Below are positions 35,601 to 43,677 of a stretch of DNA of 52,862 bases, piece by piece. The stretch is from the NCBI GenBank assembly GCA_016235585.1, contig JACRJY010000062.1, positions 1 through 52,862 on the forward strand. The letters are read 5' to 3'. The stretch comes from Verrucomicrobiota bacterium (GTDB taxonomy: Bacteria > Verrucomicrobiota > Verrucomicrobiia > Limisphaerales > JACRJY01). Position 1 is the first letter of the stretch. Each line of letters starts with the position of its first letter. The translations under genes and the position numbers were made by a program. Below the pieces are notes generated by a model that had not been told where the DNA came from, searched no databases, and saw only the letters and a list, made by a program, of their open reading frames with translations.

Positions 35601-36440
35601 TCACTCCTCCAGCACTTTCTCCGCCTCCAACTGGTAGATGCCGGTGAGCCAGCCGTTCTCGCGGAAGTCGCCGACGCGCAGCACGCCGCCGACCGTCACC
35701 GGCTGGTCCATCCGCACCTTCGCGCCGCGGCCCGTGGCGCGCACGCTGATCCATTCGTTGACCTTGGGCACCGCGCCGTAGCAGCAGAGCGACTGGTCGC
35801 GCATGAGCAGGAATTCCACCGCCAGCCCCTCCTGCATCCGCAGCGGCAGCAGAAAGCCGCGCACGGCCACCTTCAGCCCGTCCAGCGCGCGAATCTCGGC
35901 GGGGATGAGCGCCAGCGTCCGCGCGGCGGCCTCGGCGGCGTTGTTCGAGGCGATGAGCGAAATGTTCGTCAGCGCGAAGGGAAACGCCGAGAGCTGGGCA
36001 AACTCGACTCCGCGAAAGCCGCCCACCTGCGGCGCGCCGGGCGGCAGCACCACGCGCGGGGCGTTGGGATTTGCCTGGAACATTTCCAAACGGTTCGTTA
36101 CGCCGGAGGTGTCCTTGGCTGCGCCCTCCAACTGCGCCTGAAACTGCACCATGCGCTGCGGAAACGAGCCGGGCTTGGGGCGCTTGCGGGAAGCCGCCGG
36201 GGCCGGGGTTTCCAAAGTCACGTTGGTGGCGTCAAGCCGGGCGATGGGGCGTCCGCGCACCGCGCTGGCAGGTGGCTCGTCCGGTGCCCCGCGCGGCACG
36301 CGCAAAATCCAGAAGGTGACGCCAGCCAGTGCCAGCAGACCAAGTGCAAGAAGGGAAATGACGCGGACACTGCCATCAACGGACGGGCGTCCGTAATGCA
36401 GCTTGTGCAGCGGTTTGTTGATCAAGTGCCCGAGATTCAT
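35601..36440 (-). CDS. membrane-anchored DUF3299 family protein
   Basis: The 279-residue protein starts at MNLGHLINKPLHKLHYG; codons upstream of it fall in a palindromic gap and are not family-like. It has one N-terminal membrane helix (VISLLALGLLALAGVTFWIL), a proline/alanine-rich linker, a middle part of unknown fold, and a C-terminal DUF3299 domain: VRGFLLPLRMQEGLAVEFLLMRD, then the characteristic CCYGAVPKVNEWISV with adjacent cysteines, and YQLEAEKVLEE at the end. DUF3299 proteins are periplasmic, small, and of unknown function, often near transporter genes in other bacteria. No partner gene adjoins. Confidence 0.75.
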   Translation of the reverse strand: MNLGHLINKPLHKLHYGRPSVDGSVRVISLLALGLLALAGVTFWILRVPRGAPDEPPASAVRGRPIARLDATNVTLETPAPAASRKRPKPGSFPQRMVQFQAQLEGAAKDTSGVTNRLEMFQANPNAPRVVLPPGAPQVGGFRGVEFAQLSAFPFALTNISLIASNNAAEAAARTLALIPAEIRALDGLKVAVRGFLLPLRMQEGLAVEFLLMRDQSLCCYGAVPKVNEWISVRATGRGAKVRMDQPVTVGGVLRVGDFRENGWLTGIYQLEAEKVLEE

Positions 36441-36598
36441 GCCGGAGAATGGATTGGCTTCAATCCGATGCCATTGATTGGACGGAACACCGGAGAACTT
36501 GTTCGTGCCAGTCCGGCGGTTGGAATGTGAGCGTTTTAAGTTTTTGTCGTAGCTGTTGATGGCGAGCCGTTCGCCAACCGAGTACTTCCTCTCCCCAG

Positions 36599-36629
36599 CC
36601 CTCTCCTCCACTCGGCGTGGAGGAGAGGG
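36599..36629. repeat. perfect hairpin in the gap before the DUF3299 gene
   Basis: CCCTCTCCTCCA at 36599-36610 and its complement at 36618-36629 form a 12-bp perfect stem with a 7-nt loop, inside the 257-bp gap 36441-36697. It belongs to the same CCTCTCC type as the hairpins near 34.9-35.0 kb. The rest of this gap shows nothing recognisable. Confidence 0.65.
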
Positions 36630-36697
36630 TGCCCGAAGGGCGGGAGAGGAGGCGTCCGCTCTCTTCAATCAGCGGCCACGTCATTTTTGAAACCGTT

Positions 36698-37897
36698 CTA
36701 AAGCTCGTGCGCGACAAGGTTCACGATTTCCTCGCCGATGGCGAGCGAAGCGGTGGCGGCGGGGCTGGGGGCGTTGAGCACGTGCAGGGCGCGGCGGCGG
36801 TGCACGAAACAGAAATCCTGCACGAGCGTGCCGTCGGGCGACATGGCCTGCGCGCGCACGCCCGCGCCGCCGGTTTCGAGGTCGGTCATCTGGATTTCCG
36901 GCACGAGGCGTTGCAGCGACTGGCAGAAAAGTTTTTTGCTGAAGGAGCGTTTCAGTTCCTCCCAGCTCATGCGCTTGTGCCGGCCGAGAAACCGCCACAG
37001 GCCGGAGAACGTGAGCGCGTCCCAGAGGTCGGCGACGTTGAGGTCGGTCTTGCGGTAGCCCTCGCGTGCGAAGGCGAGCACGGCGTTCGGCCCGGCCTCG
37101 ATGCCGCCGTGAATGAGCCGCGTGAAGTGGACTCCGAGAAACGGAAACTGCGGGTCGGGCACGGGATAAATCAGGTGGCGGACGAGGTGCTGGCGGCCGG
37201 GCTTGAGTTTGTAATACTCGCCGCGAAAAGGAACGATGCGCACCTCGCGGCGCTCGCCGGCGAGTTCGCTCACGCGGTCGCTGTGCAGGCCGGCGCAGTT
37301 GATGACGAAGTCGCCCTCGAAATCGCCCGCCGTGGTCTGCGCGACCCAGCCGGTGGAGGTCGAATTGAGCGCGGTGACTTTCGCGCCGGTCACGACGCGG
37401 CTGCCCTGCGCGGTGATTTTCTGGAGCATCGCCTCGCAGACCTTCGGATAATCCACGATTCCTTCCTGCGGCACGCGCAGCGCGGCGACACCGCCGACGT
37501 GCGGCTCGATTTCGCGCATGGCGTCGCGGTCGAGCCAGCGCAGGCCTTCGAGGCCGTTTTGTTTTCCGCGTTCGTGGAGGTCGCGCAGGCGCTGGACCTC
37601 GGTGTCGTCCACGGCGACGACGAGCTTGCCGCAGACTTCGTGCGGGACGTTGTTCTCGCGGCAGAACTCGACCATTTCACGGATGCCGGAGACGGCGAGA
37701 CGGGCCTTGGCGGAACCGGGCTTGTAATAAAGCCCGCAGTGGAGCACGCCGCTGTTGTTGCCGGTCTGGTGCTGGCCGACGGCGGATTCCTTTTCGAGCA
37801 CCGTCACGCGCGCATCAGGAAAGCGTCGGCCCAGCTTGACCGCCGTCGCCAGCCCGACGATGCCGCCGCCAATGATGATGACGCGGGGAGCGGGCAC
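36698..37897 (-). CDS. lhgO: FAD-dependent oxidoreductase, L-2-hydroxyglutarate oxidase-like
   Basis: The 399-residue protein starts at a GTG (VPAPRVIIIGGGIVGL) one base after the stop of the upstream methyltransferase gene; an open frame further upstream is a shadow of that gene. It has the FAD dinucleotide motif GGGIVG, VLEKESAVGQHQTGNNSGVLHCGLYY (the N-terminal LhgO signature), and FVINCAGLHSDRV. The C-terminal half carries VPFRGEYYKL. LhgO oxidises L-2-hydroxyglutarate to 2-oxoglutarate and passes electrons to the membrane. Its tight coupling to a sugar operon is odd. Family call is strong; substrate not proven. Confidence 0.85.
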   Translation of the reverse strand: MPAPRVIIIGGGIVGLATAVKLGRRFPDARVTVLEKESAVGQHQTGNNSGVLHCGLYYKPGSAKARLAVSGIREMVEFCRENNVPHEVCGKLVVAVDDTEVQRLRDLHERGKQNGLEGLRWLDRDAMREIEPHVGGVAALRVPQEGIVDYPKVCEAMLQKITAQGSRVVTGAKVTALNSTSTGWVAQTTAGDFEGDFVINCAGLHSDRVSELAGERREVRIVPFRGEYYKLKPGRQHLVRHLIYPVPDPQFPFLGVHFTRLIHGGIEAGPNAVLAFAREGYRKTDLNVADLWDALTFSGLWRFLGRHKRMSWEELKRSFSKKLFCQSLQRLVPEIQMTDLETGGAGVRAQAMSPDGTLVQDFCFVHRRRALHVLNAPSPAATASLAIGEEIVNLVAHEL

Positions 37898-37898
37898 G

Positions 37899-39164
37899 TC
37901 AGACGGTGGCGATGCGCGGCTCCGGCAGCGGGATGATGAACTTGCCCTTGTAGCCGCGCGCGCGGAGCTTGGGCATGAGTTCATCGGCGATGTGCCAGGA
38001 GAGGAGCATCGCGTATTCGGGCTGGTGCTCGAAGAGCAGGTTTTCGTCGAGCACGGGTATCGTGGTGCCGGGGATGTATTTGCCAATCTTGTAGGAGCCT
38101 TTGATTTCCAGCACGCAGTCGAGGATGCCGTCGTCGAGGCCGACGTAGTTGATGAGCGTGCTGGCGCGTGACGGTGCGCCGACGGCATAGACGCGCTCGC
38201 CCTTCGCCTTGATGTCCTTGAGCAGCGCGTAGAGCGCGAGCTTGGAGTCCACCACATTTTTCTTGAAGGCCTTGAGCTTGGCGTCGGTGAGTTCCTTGGC
38301 CTCGACGGCGAGCGAGGCGGCCACGGAATCGCGCACGGGATACTTGCCCTTGCGCGCGGCATAGACGCGGACGGAGCCGCCGTGCGTGGGGATGCGCTTG
38401 GTGTGGATGATTTCGAGGCCGTGCATCTCCAGCAGATACTTCAGCGCGGTGACGGAGTAGTAGCGCAGGTGCTCGTGGTAAATGGTGTCGTATTGGAGCA
38501 AATCAAGCAGTGAAGGCAGATAGTGCGATTCGCCGATGAAAATGCCATCGTCCCGCAACAACTCCAAAATGCAATCCATCACTTCATGAACATCCTCAAT
38601 GTGGGCAAAGACGTTCGTTGCCACGGCAATCTTGGCTTTACCTTGATCCGCCAACACTTTTTTAACCGCACTGCGGTTAAAAAAAGACGTATGGGTGCGA
38701 ATACCTCGCTCCATTGCCAGCTTGCCTGCATTTGTAGGATCTATGCCACAAACAGAGCATAGATCCGCGAAATTGCCGAGCAGCGTTCCATCGTTCGATC
38801 CGATGTCAACAACCAGATCCGTGTGGTTCAGGGGGAAAAGCGCCATTACCTCGCGTGAAAGTTCGGCGAAGTTATCGCGGAGAATTTTTGTTGTTCCAGT
38901 GCGATAGGGGTAGGTCGGCGGAAAGAGAATCGCCGGGTCAACAATCAGCCCGATTTGCACGAGCTGGCACTGGCGGCAGCGCAACACCTCGGCAGGATAG
39001 GCAGGCTGCTCGGCGGGCCGCGTGCCGATGGCGGGCATGGTGTTCACCGGCGGCAGGTAGCCGATAAAGATGATGGATTCGAGATCAGCGGAATCGCAAA
39101 CCTGACAACGATCTATTGGAACACTGGAGTTGGTCCCTGCGGCAAGCTTTCTCTGTCGCAACAT
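37899..39164 (-). CDS. sugar C-methyltransferase-like SAM enzyme (NovU/TylC3 type)
   Basis: A 421-residue protein of the three-part C-methyltransferase type: an N-terminal zinc domain with CQVCDSADLE and CRQCQL cysteine pairs, a central AdoMet fold with VVDIGSNDGTLL, and the conserved YHEHLRYYSV motif, then a C-terminal Rossmann-like domain (YAVGAPSRASTLINYVGLDD). Relatives put a C-methyl group on NDP-4-keto sugars in antibiotics or cell-surface glycans. The gene after it begins 2 bp downstream. It is similar in motifs and length to the protein at 43678-44916, so the operon holds two paralogs. Confidence 0.88.
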   Translation of the reverse strand: MLRQRKLAAGTNSSVPIDRCQVCDSADLESIIFIGYLPPVNTMPAIGTRPAEQPAYPAEVLRCRQCQLVQIGLIVDPAILFPPTYPYRTGTTKILRDNFAELSREVMALFPLNHTDLVVDIGSNDGTLLGNFADLCSVCGIDPTNAGKLAMERGIRTHTSFFNRSAVKKVLADQGKAKIAVATNVFAHIEDVHEVMDCILELLRDDGIFIGESHYLPSLLDLLQYDTIYHEHLRYYSVTALKYLLEMHGLEIIHTKRIPTHGGSVRVYAARKGKYPVRDSVAASLAVEAKELTDAKLKAFKKNVVDSKLALYALLKDIKAKGERVYAVGAPSRASTLINYVGLDDGILDCVLEIKGSYKIGKYIPGTTIPVLDENLLFEHQPEYAMLLSWHIADELMPKLRARGYKGKFIIPLPEPRIATV

Positions 39165-39169
39165 AACAG

Positions 39170-40159
39170 TTACTTTTTTAGTTGGCGGTGCGCGTTTTCG
39201 TCATACCAGCGCACGGTGGGTTTCAATCCTTCGGAAAGCGGGACGCGCGGTGCGAAGCCGAGCGCGCGGAGTCTCGTGATGTCCGGGCAGCGGCGCAAGG
39301 TGCTGCCAGCCTGGAGCGAGCCGGGCGCGACGGCGATGTCGCGCCCAAAGCAGCGGCCCACTTCGCGCGCGAGTTCCTCGACGGAAATCTCGACGCCGCT
39401 GCCAATGTGGTAAATGCCGAGGTGTTCGCCCCGCTCCATCACCTTGAGCACGCCGTCAATCATGTCCTCAATGAAGATGAACGAGCGCGTCTCCCTGCCG
39501 GTGCCCTGGATGGGAAACTTCAGCGCGCCCTGCGGCTGCTGCCGGTGCAGTTCGCGCATCCGCAGCGCGAACTGCGGCACGACGTGCTCCCAGCCCATGT
39601 CCGGCCCATAAACATTGTGCGGTCGAAAAATCAGCGCGCGGTCGAAATGGTTGCGCCCGTAGTTCACGGCCAGGAGTTCACAGATGATTTTGCCGCCGCC
39701 GTAGGAGAAGCGCGGATTCAACACGTCCGGCACGAGGAGCGGCGCGGATTCGTCAGTCGGCACCTTCGGCGGCGTTTGATAAACCTCCGAGCTGGACGCG
39801 AGCACCAGTTCGCGGACACCGTGAAGCCGGCAGCCGTCAATGACGTTCATCATGCCCTTCACCGCGACTTCGAGAATCAGCTCCGGCTTCGTGTAGAAAA
39901 ATTCCGTGCCGTTGACGTAGGCGAGGTGGCATACGCCGTCCACGCCCTTCAATGCGCCGGCCACGGTTTCCGCGTCGCGAATGTCGCCGACGACCAGCTC
40001 CACGTCTTTCGCGGCAGCACCAAGCTTGTCCTTCGAGCCGCGCGAATCGTTGTCGAGCGAGCGCACGCGCGCGCCGGCGGCGAGCAGGCCTTTCACCAGG
40101 CCCGCGCCGATGAAGCCGGTGCCGCCGGTGACGAGATAATGTCGGCCTTTCAAATTCAT
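39170..40159 (-). CDS. NAD-dependent epimerase/dehydratase (extended SDR)
   Basis: The 329-residue protein starts at MNLKGRHYLVTGGTGFIGAG; the ATG overlaps the glycosyltransferase stop by 4 nt. It has the extended SDR cofactor motif TGGTGFIG, DNDSRGSKDK, the active-site SSSEVY and YGGGK (YxxxK) pair, and RPHNVYGPDMG, typical of UDP-glucose 4-epimerase or dehydratase relatives. It should convert an NDP-sugar in the cytoplasm for glycan or deoxysugar synthesis. It ends 6 bp before the next methyltransferase gene, consistent with one operon. Confidence 0.88.
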   Translation of the reverse strand: MNLKGRHYLVTGGTGFIGAGLVKGLLAAGARVRSLDNDSRGSKDKLGAAAKDVELVVGDIRDAETVAGALKGVDGVCHLAYVNGTEFFYTKPELILEVAVKGMMNVIDGCRLHGVRELVLASSSEVYQTPPKVPTDESAPLLVPDVLNPRFSYGGGKIICELLAVNYGRNHFDRALIFRPHNVYGPDMGWEHVVPQFALRMRELHRQQPQGALKFPIQGTGRETRSFIFIEDMIDGVLKVMERGEHLGIYHIGSGVEISVEELAREVGRCFGRDIAVAPGSLQAGSTLRRCPDITRLRALGFAPRVPLSEGLKPTVRWYDENAHRQLKK

Positions 40160-40920
40160 TTCCGGGTGGGCGCGAGTGACGCGCCCGGTTTGAGCTTCAC
40201 GGTTTCGGGGCCACGGAACAAGCACGTTGTGGCAAACGCGTAACCGAACCACTTCAAATACTGCGGCACCCACTTGAGCACCTGGAAGCGGCTCTTGCCC
40301 GCGCGCCGCTCGAACCACGAGGCCGGCACTTCGCCGACGCGCCAGCCAAGCCGGTGCGCCTTCACGAGCAGCTCGATGCTGTAGGCGAAGCCGAGAGTGG
40401 ACTCGATGTGAATCGTGTCCAAAAGGCGGCGCGAAAAAATCCGCAGGCCATTGCTGGGGTCGCGCGTCGGCAGCCGGGCGAAGTGATAGAGTGCGAAGGC
40501 CGAGCTTCGCACGAGCAACGCCTTGAGCCACGGACAGCCCTTCATGCAGCCGCCGGGGATGAACCGACTGGCCACCACGATTTCGCAGCCCTCGCGGAAC
40601 TTCACCATCATCGGGTCAATCTGCGGCGCGTTGTAATCGTCATCCGCCGGATACATGAGCACGGCGGGCGCGGTGCTGTCCTCGAAGCCCGTGAGCACCG
40701 CGCCGAGTGCGCCGCGCCCGCGATTCTTCACAAGCTGGATGGAAAACTTCTCCTGCGGATACGCGCGCACCACCGGCAGCGTGTTGTCCTCCTCACGGTC
40801 GTAGCAGATGAGCACGCGGCACGGCGTCTTCACGTGGTGCCGGAAAGAGTCGAGCGCGAGCAGGATGTTCTGCCCCTCGTTGTAGACCGGGATGACGATG
40901 TCGAGTTCCGGCGCGGTCAT
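40156..40920 (-). CDS. GT2 family glycosyltransferase
   Basis: The 254-residue protein starts at MTAPELDIVIPVYNEGQN; its ATG overlaps the stop of the upstream oxidoreductase gene by 4 nt. It has the GT-A nucleotide-sugar site: VIPVYNEG, MYPADDDYN (metal-binding DxD-like cluster) and VASRFIPGG. The C-terminal part, FAYSIELLVKAHRLGWRVGEVPASWFERRAGKSRF, matches dolichyl-phosphate-mannose-synthase-like GT2s that use a lipid carrier. A weaker hydrophobic end may associate with the membrane. A paralog lies at 42880-43665. Confidence 0.9.
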   Translation of the reverse strand: MTAPELDIVIPVYNEGQNILLALDSFRHHVKTPCRVLICYDREEDNTLPVVRAYPQEKFSIQLVKNRGRGALGAVLTGFEDSTAPAVLMYPADDDYNAPQIDPMMVKFREGCEIVVASRFIPGGCMKGCPWLKALLVRSSAFALYHFARLPTRDPSNGLRIFSRRLLDTIHIESTLGFAYSIELLVKAHRLGWRVGEVPASWFERRAGKSRFQVLKWVPQYLKWFGYAFATTCLFRGPETVKLKPGASLAPTRK

Positions 40921-41948
40921 GCAACGGGGAGGTTTTGCCACGCGCCAGTCGCGCCGGAGAGCCGCGCGGCGTCAATCAACTGCTGCACGCGCAGGCCGTC
41001 GCGCAAGTTCGGCGTCGCGGGCTGGCCGGAGAGAATCGCGTCCACGAAACGCGAAGCGATGCGCGCGACGGCCTCGATGCGCCCGTCGCGCACCTCGGCG
41101 TCGCCCGGCACGGCGACGGTTTCGAGTTTGCCGCCCTGCCGCGTGCCGAGGGACAGCACGAAGCCGCGCGCGTAGTCGGCGGTTTTGTTGTCCAGCCGCA
41201 GCGCGCCGTCGTCGCCATAGACTTCGAGGCAATGGCCGGGGCCGAGAAACGCGTCGGCGGCGATGGAAACGGTCGCGGAAAATCCGGGCGCAAATTCCAA
41301 CCACGCCTCCAGACGGGCGTCGGCCTCGGGCGGTCTCGGCATCAGTTTTGCCGCGAGACGCGTGACGGGGCCGAACAGCCATTCGAGATAATAAAACGTG
41401 TGCGAGGCGAAGTTGTTCAGCGTGCCGCCGCCGCTGGCCGCCGCCGTTTTCCAGTTCTGCAACTTGGCGCGGTAGGCATACGTCTCGACGCGCCACGTGA
41501 GCGCGACGTGGCGGATGCGGCCTACTTGCGGCAAAAACTCGCGCGCCTTCTGCCACGCGGGGATTTCCGGGAAAATGAAATCCATCGCGTGCGCCACTTT
41601 GCTTTGCTGCGCGGCGGCGAGAATTTCGAGCGCCTGCGCGACGTTCAGCGCGAGCGGCTTTTCACAGAAGAGATGCTTGCCCGCGCGCGCGGCGGCCAGT
41701 GCGATTTCCGCCTGTGCCGAGGGCGGCACGGCGAGCGAAACGGCGTGGATGGCCGGGTCGGCAAGAAGTTCCCGCCAGTCACCGGAGGCTTTGGAAATGT
41801 TCTGCGCCGTCGCGGCTTTCTGGGCGCGCTCCAAACTGCTCGCGCAGAGGGCGCGCACTTCGCAGCGCGGGTCGGCGCGAAAGGCCGGCACATGAACCTG
41901 CTGGCCGAAGCCGAGGCCGACGACGCCGATGGAGACGGGCGGTTGCAT
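40917..41948 (-). CDS. Gfo/Idh/MocA family oxidoreductase
   Basis: A 343-residue protein starting MQPPVSIGVVGLGFGQQVHV, with the Rossmann loop GLGFGQ, the AVPPSAQAEIA loop and the EKPLALN motif, and a C-terminal substrate domain with NFASHTFYYLEWLFGP. It is a cytoplasmic NAD(P)-dependent sugar oxidoreductase; in sugar operons this class often reduces or oxidises 3-keto sugars. The gene overlaps the next glycosyltransferase by 4 nt. A 155-bp gap without recognisable features precedes it. Confidence 0.87.
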   Translation of the reverse strand: MQPPVSIGVVGLGFGQQVHVPAFRADPRCEVRALCASSLERAQKAATAQNISKASGDWRELLADPAIHAVSLAVPPSAQAEIALAAARAGKHLFCEKPLALNVAQALEILAAAQQSKVAHAMDFIFPEIPAWQKAREFLPQVGRIRHVALTWRVETYAYRAKLQNWKTAAASGGGTLNNFASHTFYYLEWLFGPVTRLAAKLMPRPPEADARLEAWLEFAPGFSATVSIAADAFLGPGHCLEVYGDDGALRLDNKTADYARGFVLSLGTRQGGKLETVAVPGDAEVRDGRIEAVARIASRFVDAILSGQPATPNLRDGLRVQQLIDAARLSGATGAWQNLPVA

Positions 41949-42103
41949 TTCAGCTATCTCACGAGGCTGGTCTCAAAATGGCCACGCCGTCTTGTGTCCT
42001 CCATCCCGATGGGGATTGTTGTCCTTCCAGGCCGGAATGGGGACAGACAGGGTCTGAACACGCAAACCATATTGTGAACAACGGCAGGCTCATGCACTGG
42101 AAA

Positions 42104-42883
42104 TCAACGCTTGGAGAGATACCGTGCCGTCATTTCTTGCGATGTCGCCACCGGCAACAAGCTTCGCAATCTGTCATTGTTGATGTGATAATCATAAACC
42201 ACCTCCCCTGCGCCGGGGGCAAGCTGGATTTTCAGGCCCAGAAGAATGCATAGTTTGCGTATCTGTGCAGAACCAGTTCCGGTCAGATTGATGATGTGGC
42301 AAGGAGGTGGTTTGGCGACAAAAGCCGACAGCGCTTCGACGATGGTCGCCGTGTCAACCATTGACAGGCACGAATCGGGAGACATATGCAGCGGCTCGCC
42401 TTCGAGCAAATCATACCACGGCCCCTTTTTTATGCCGGGGCCAATCACGGTTCCGGTTCGCAAAATTAGCGGGCGGCTGGCGAACTTTTCCACCAAACGC
42501 TCTGCCACCCATTTGTGGAAACCGTAGGGGTGCAATTTGCTAGGATCAATTGGTGCCTCCTCGTAATTGTGCTTTGGATCCGACAATTCGGGATAGACGT
42601 CAATTGTCGAAATGTAGGCATACTGGCCGCACTTGAAATCAAAGAGCGACTTTTCTACGCTCAAGACGCTGGCGTCAAAATCCCAGCGGGGATTTTGATT
42701 GGCTTTATAGCGGTAGGAATTGCCGTTGCAATTGATGAGAACGTCGGCTTCTAAACCAATGTGTTCAGCATAATTCCTAGAGTTGACAGATATTACCCGG
42801 TGTCCAAGGCCAGTAAAATGGGCGCACACCGAGGAACCAATCAGGCCCGTAGCGCCAAGGACGATCAACGACGGTCTACTCAT
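42104..42883 (-). CDS. NAD-dependent sugar reductase/epimerase (RmlD-like SDR)
   Basis: A 259-residue protein with the cofactor motif GATGLIGSS at residues 9-17, AYISTIDVYPE (active-site serine/threonine region), and YGFHKWVAE (YxxxK). It looks like a short NDP-sugar reductase of the dTDP-4-dehydrorhamnose reductase/epimerase group, about 30-40 residues shorter than usual. Its ATG overlaps the stop of the glycosyltransferase by 4 nt. Base composition here is lower in GC than in the 36-41 kb part, which hints at a different history for this half of the operon. Confidence 0.8.
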   Translation of the reverse strand: MSRPSLIVLGATGLIGSSVCAHFTGLGHRVISVNSRNYAEHIGLEADVLINCNGNSYRYKANQNPRWDFDASVLSVEKSLFDFKCGQYAYISTIDVYPELSDPKHNYEEAPIDPSKLHPYGFHKWVAERLVEKFASRPLILRTGTVIGPGIKKGPWYDLLEGEPLHMSPDSCLSMVDTATIVEALSAFVAKPPPCHIINLTGTGSAQIRKLCILLGLKIQLAPGAGEVVYDYHINNDRLRSLLPVATSQEMTARYLSKR

Positions 42884-43665
42884 GGGTGCAAATCAGGTGA
42901 TTGAGGCGGCGCTCCAAACCATGAATGCAGCCAGCGGGAGGGCAACCGAATGAACCGCCCGCGGAGCAGGGCGACGACGAACCAAGGGAAATAGGCCGCC
43001 AAAGAGCGGAAAAGTTTGAAATTGGTTTTCCCATGCTGGCGGTCGCGCCACACCGTTGGCACTTCGACAATCCGATAGCCCAGGCAATGCGCCTTGGCCA
43101 CGATTTCCAAGGTGACGCTAAAACTGATGGTGCTGGTGAGGCGGATGCTGCGCAGCAGCGCTGCCGAGTAGAGTTTGAAGCTGTTGGTCGGGTCGTGCGT
43201 CGGCAGTCCGGCGATGTTCTTGATCATCCAACCGGCGGTGCGCGGGGCCCATACTTTCAATGATTCCTTGAGTTGTTGTTCACCCCCATCGCAGTAGCGG
43301 GAGGGGATTACAAGGTCAACCCCGCCCTTCGCCAATTGCAACATATGTGGAATCTGGCTCACGTCATCACACAGATCGGCCATGGTTACTAGAATCAAAG
43401 GTGCCTGCGCGAGATGGAAGCCCGTGCGAAGCGCGCCTGATGGACCGCGAGAGATGGTGTTCTTTGCCATTCGTAACTGCGGGTATTCCCCCGCAAGCGC
43501 TTGCAACACCGGCACCGTGGTGTCGGCGTCAAAATCGTAGACCACGATGATTTCGTGCGGAACGGGGATGTGCCGACTCAACGCCTGAACCGCCAAGCGG
43601 ATGTTTTCCGGCTCGTTATACACCGGGATGACCACGGAGAGTTCGAGTGAGGGCCGGCTGCTCAC
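42880..43665 (-). CDS. GT2 family glycosyltransferase
   Basis: The 261-residue protein starts at a GTG (SSRPSLELSVVIPVYNEPEN). It has VVIPVYNEP, the TMADLCDD metal region (DxxDD) and VIPSRYCDGG, and a C-terminal segment RIVEVPTVWRDRQHGKTNF, the same pattern as the GT2 at 40156-40920 and typical of lipid-carrier glycosyltransferases. It ends with an arginine/proline-rich tail. It is encoded 12 bp after the methyltransferase gene and overlaps the RmlD-like gene by 4 nt. Confidence 0.9.
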   Translation of the reverse strand: MSSRPSLELSVVIPVYNEPENIRLAVQALSRHIPVPHEIIVVYDFDADTTVPVLQALAGEYPQLRMAKNTISRGPSGALRTGFHLAQAPLILVTMADLCDDVSQIPHMLQLAKGGVDLVIPSRYCDGGEQQLKESLKVWAPRTAGWMIKNIAGLPTHDPTNSFKLYSAALLRSIRLTSTISFSVTLEIVAKAHCLGYRIVEVPTVWRDRQHGKTNFKLFRSLAAYFPWFVVALLRGRFIRLPSRWLHSWFGAPPQSPDLHP

Positions 43666-43677
43666 AATAATCGCGGT

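Noticed and set aside
34891-35647. Open reading frames over the 21-bp array on both strands that read as repeated LRRAT-like heptads
   Set aside because: 21 bp is 7 codons, so any stop-free unit gives a long frame in several phases at once. The overlapping frames have no start context, no family match and unnatural arginine content.
36599-36629. Terminator for the DUF3299 or oxidase gene
   Set aside because: The hairpin has no U-tract on either strand and lies upstream of the DUF3299 start rather than at a gene end.
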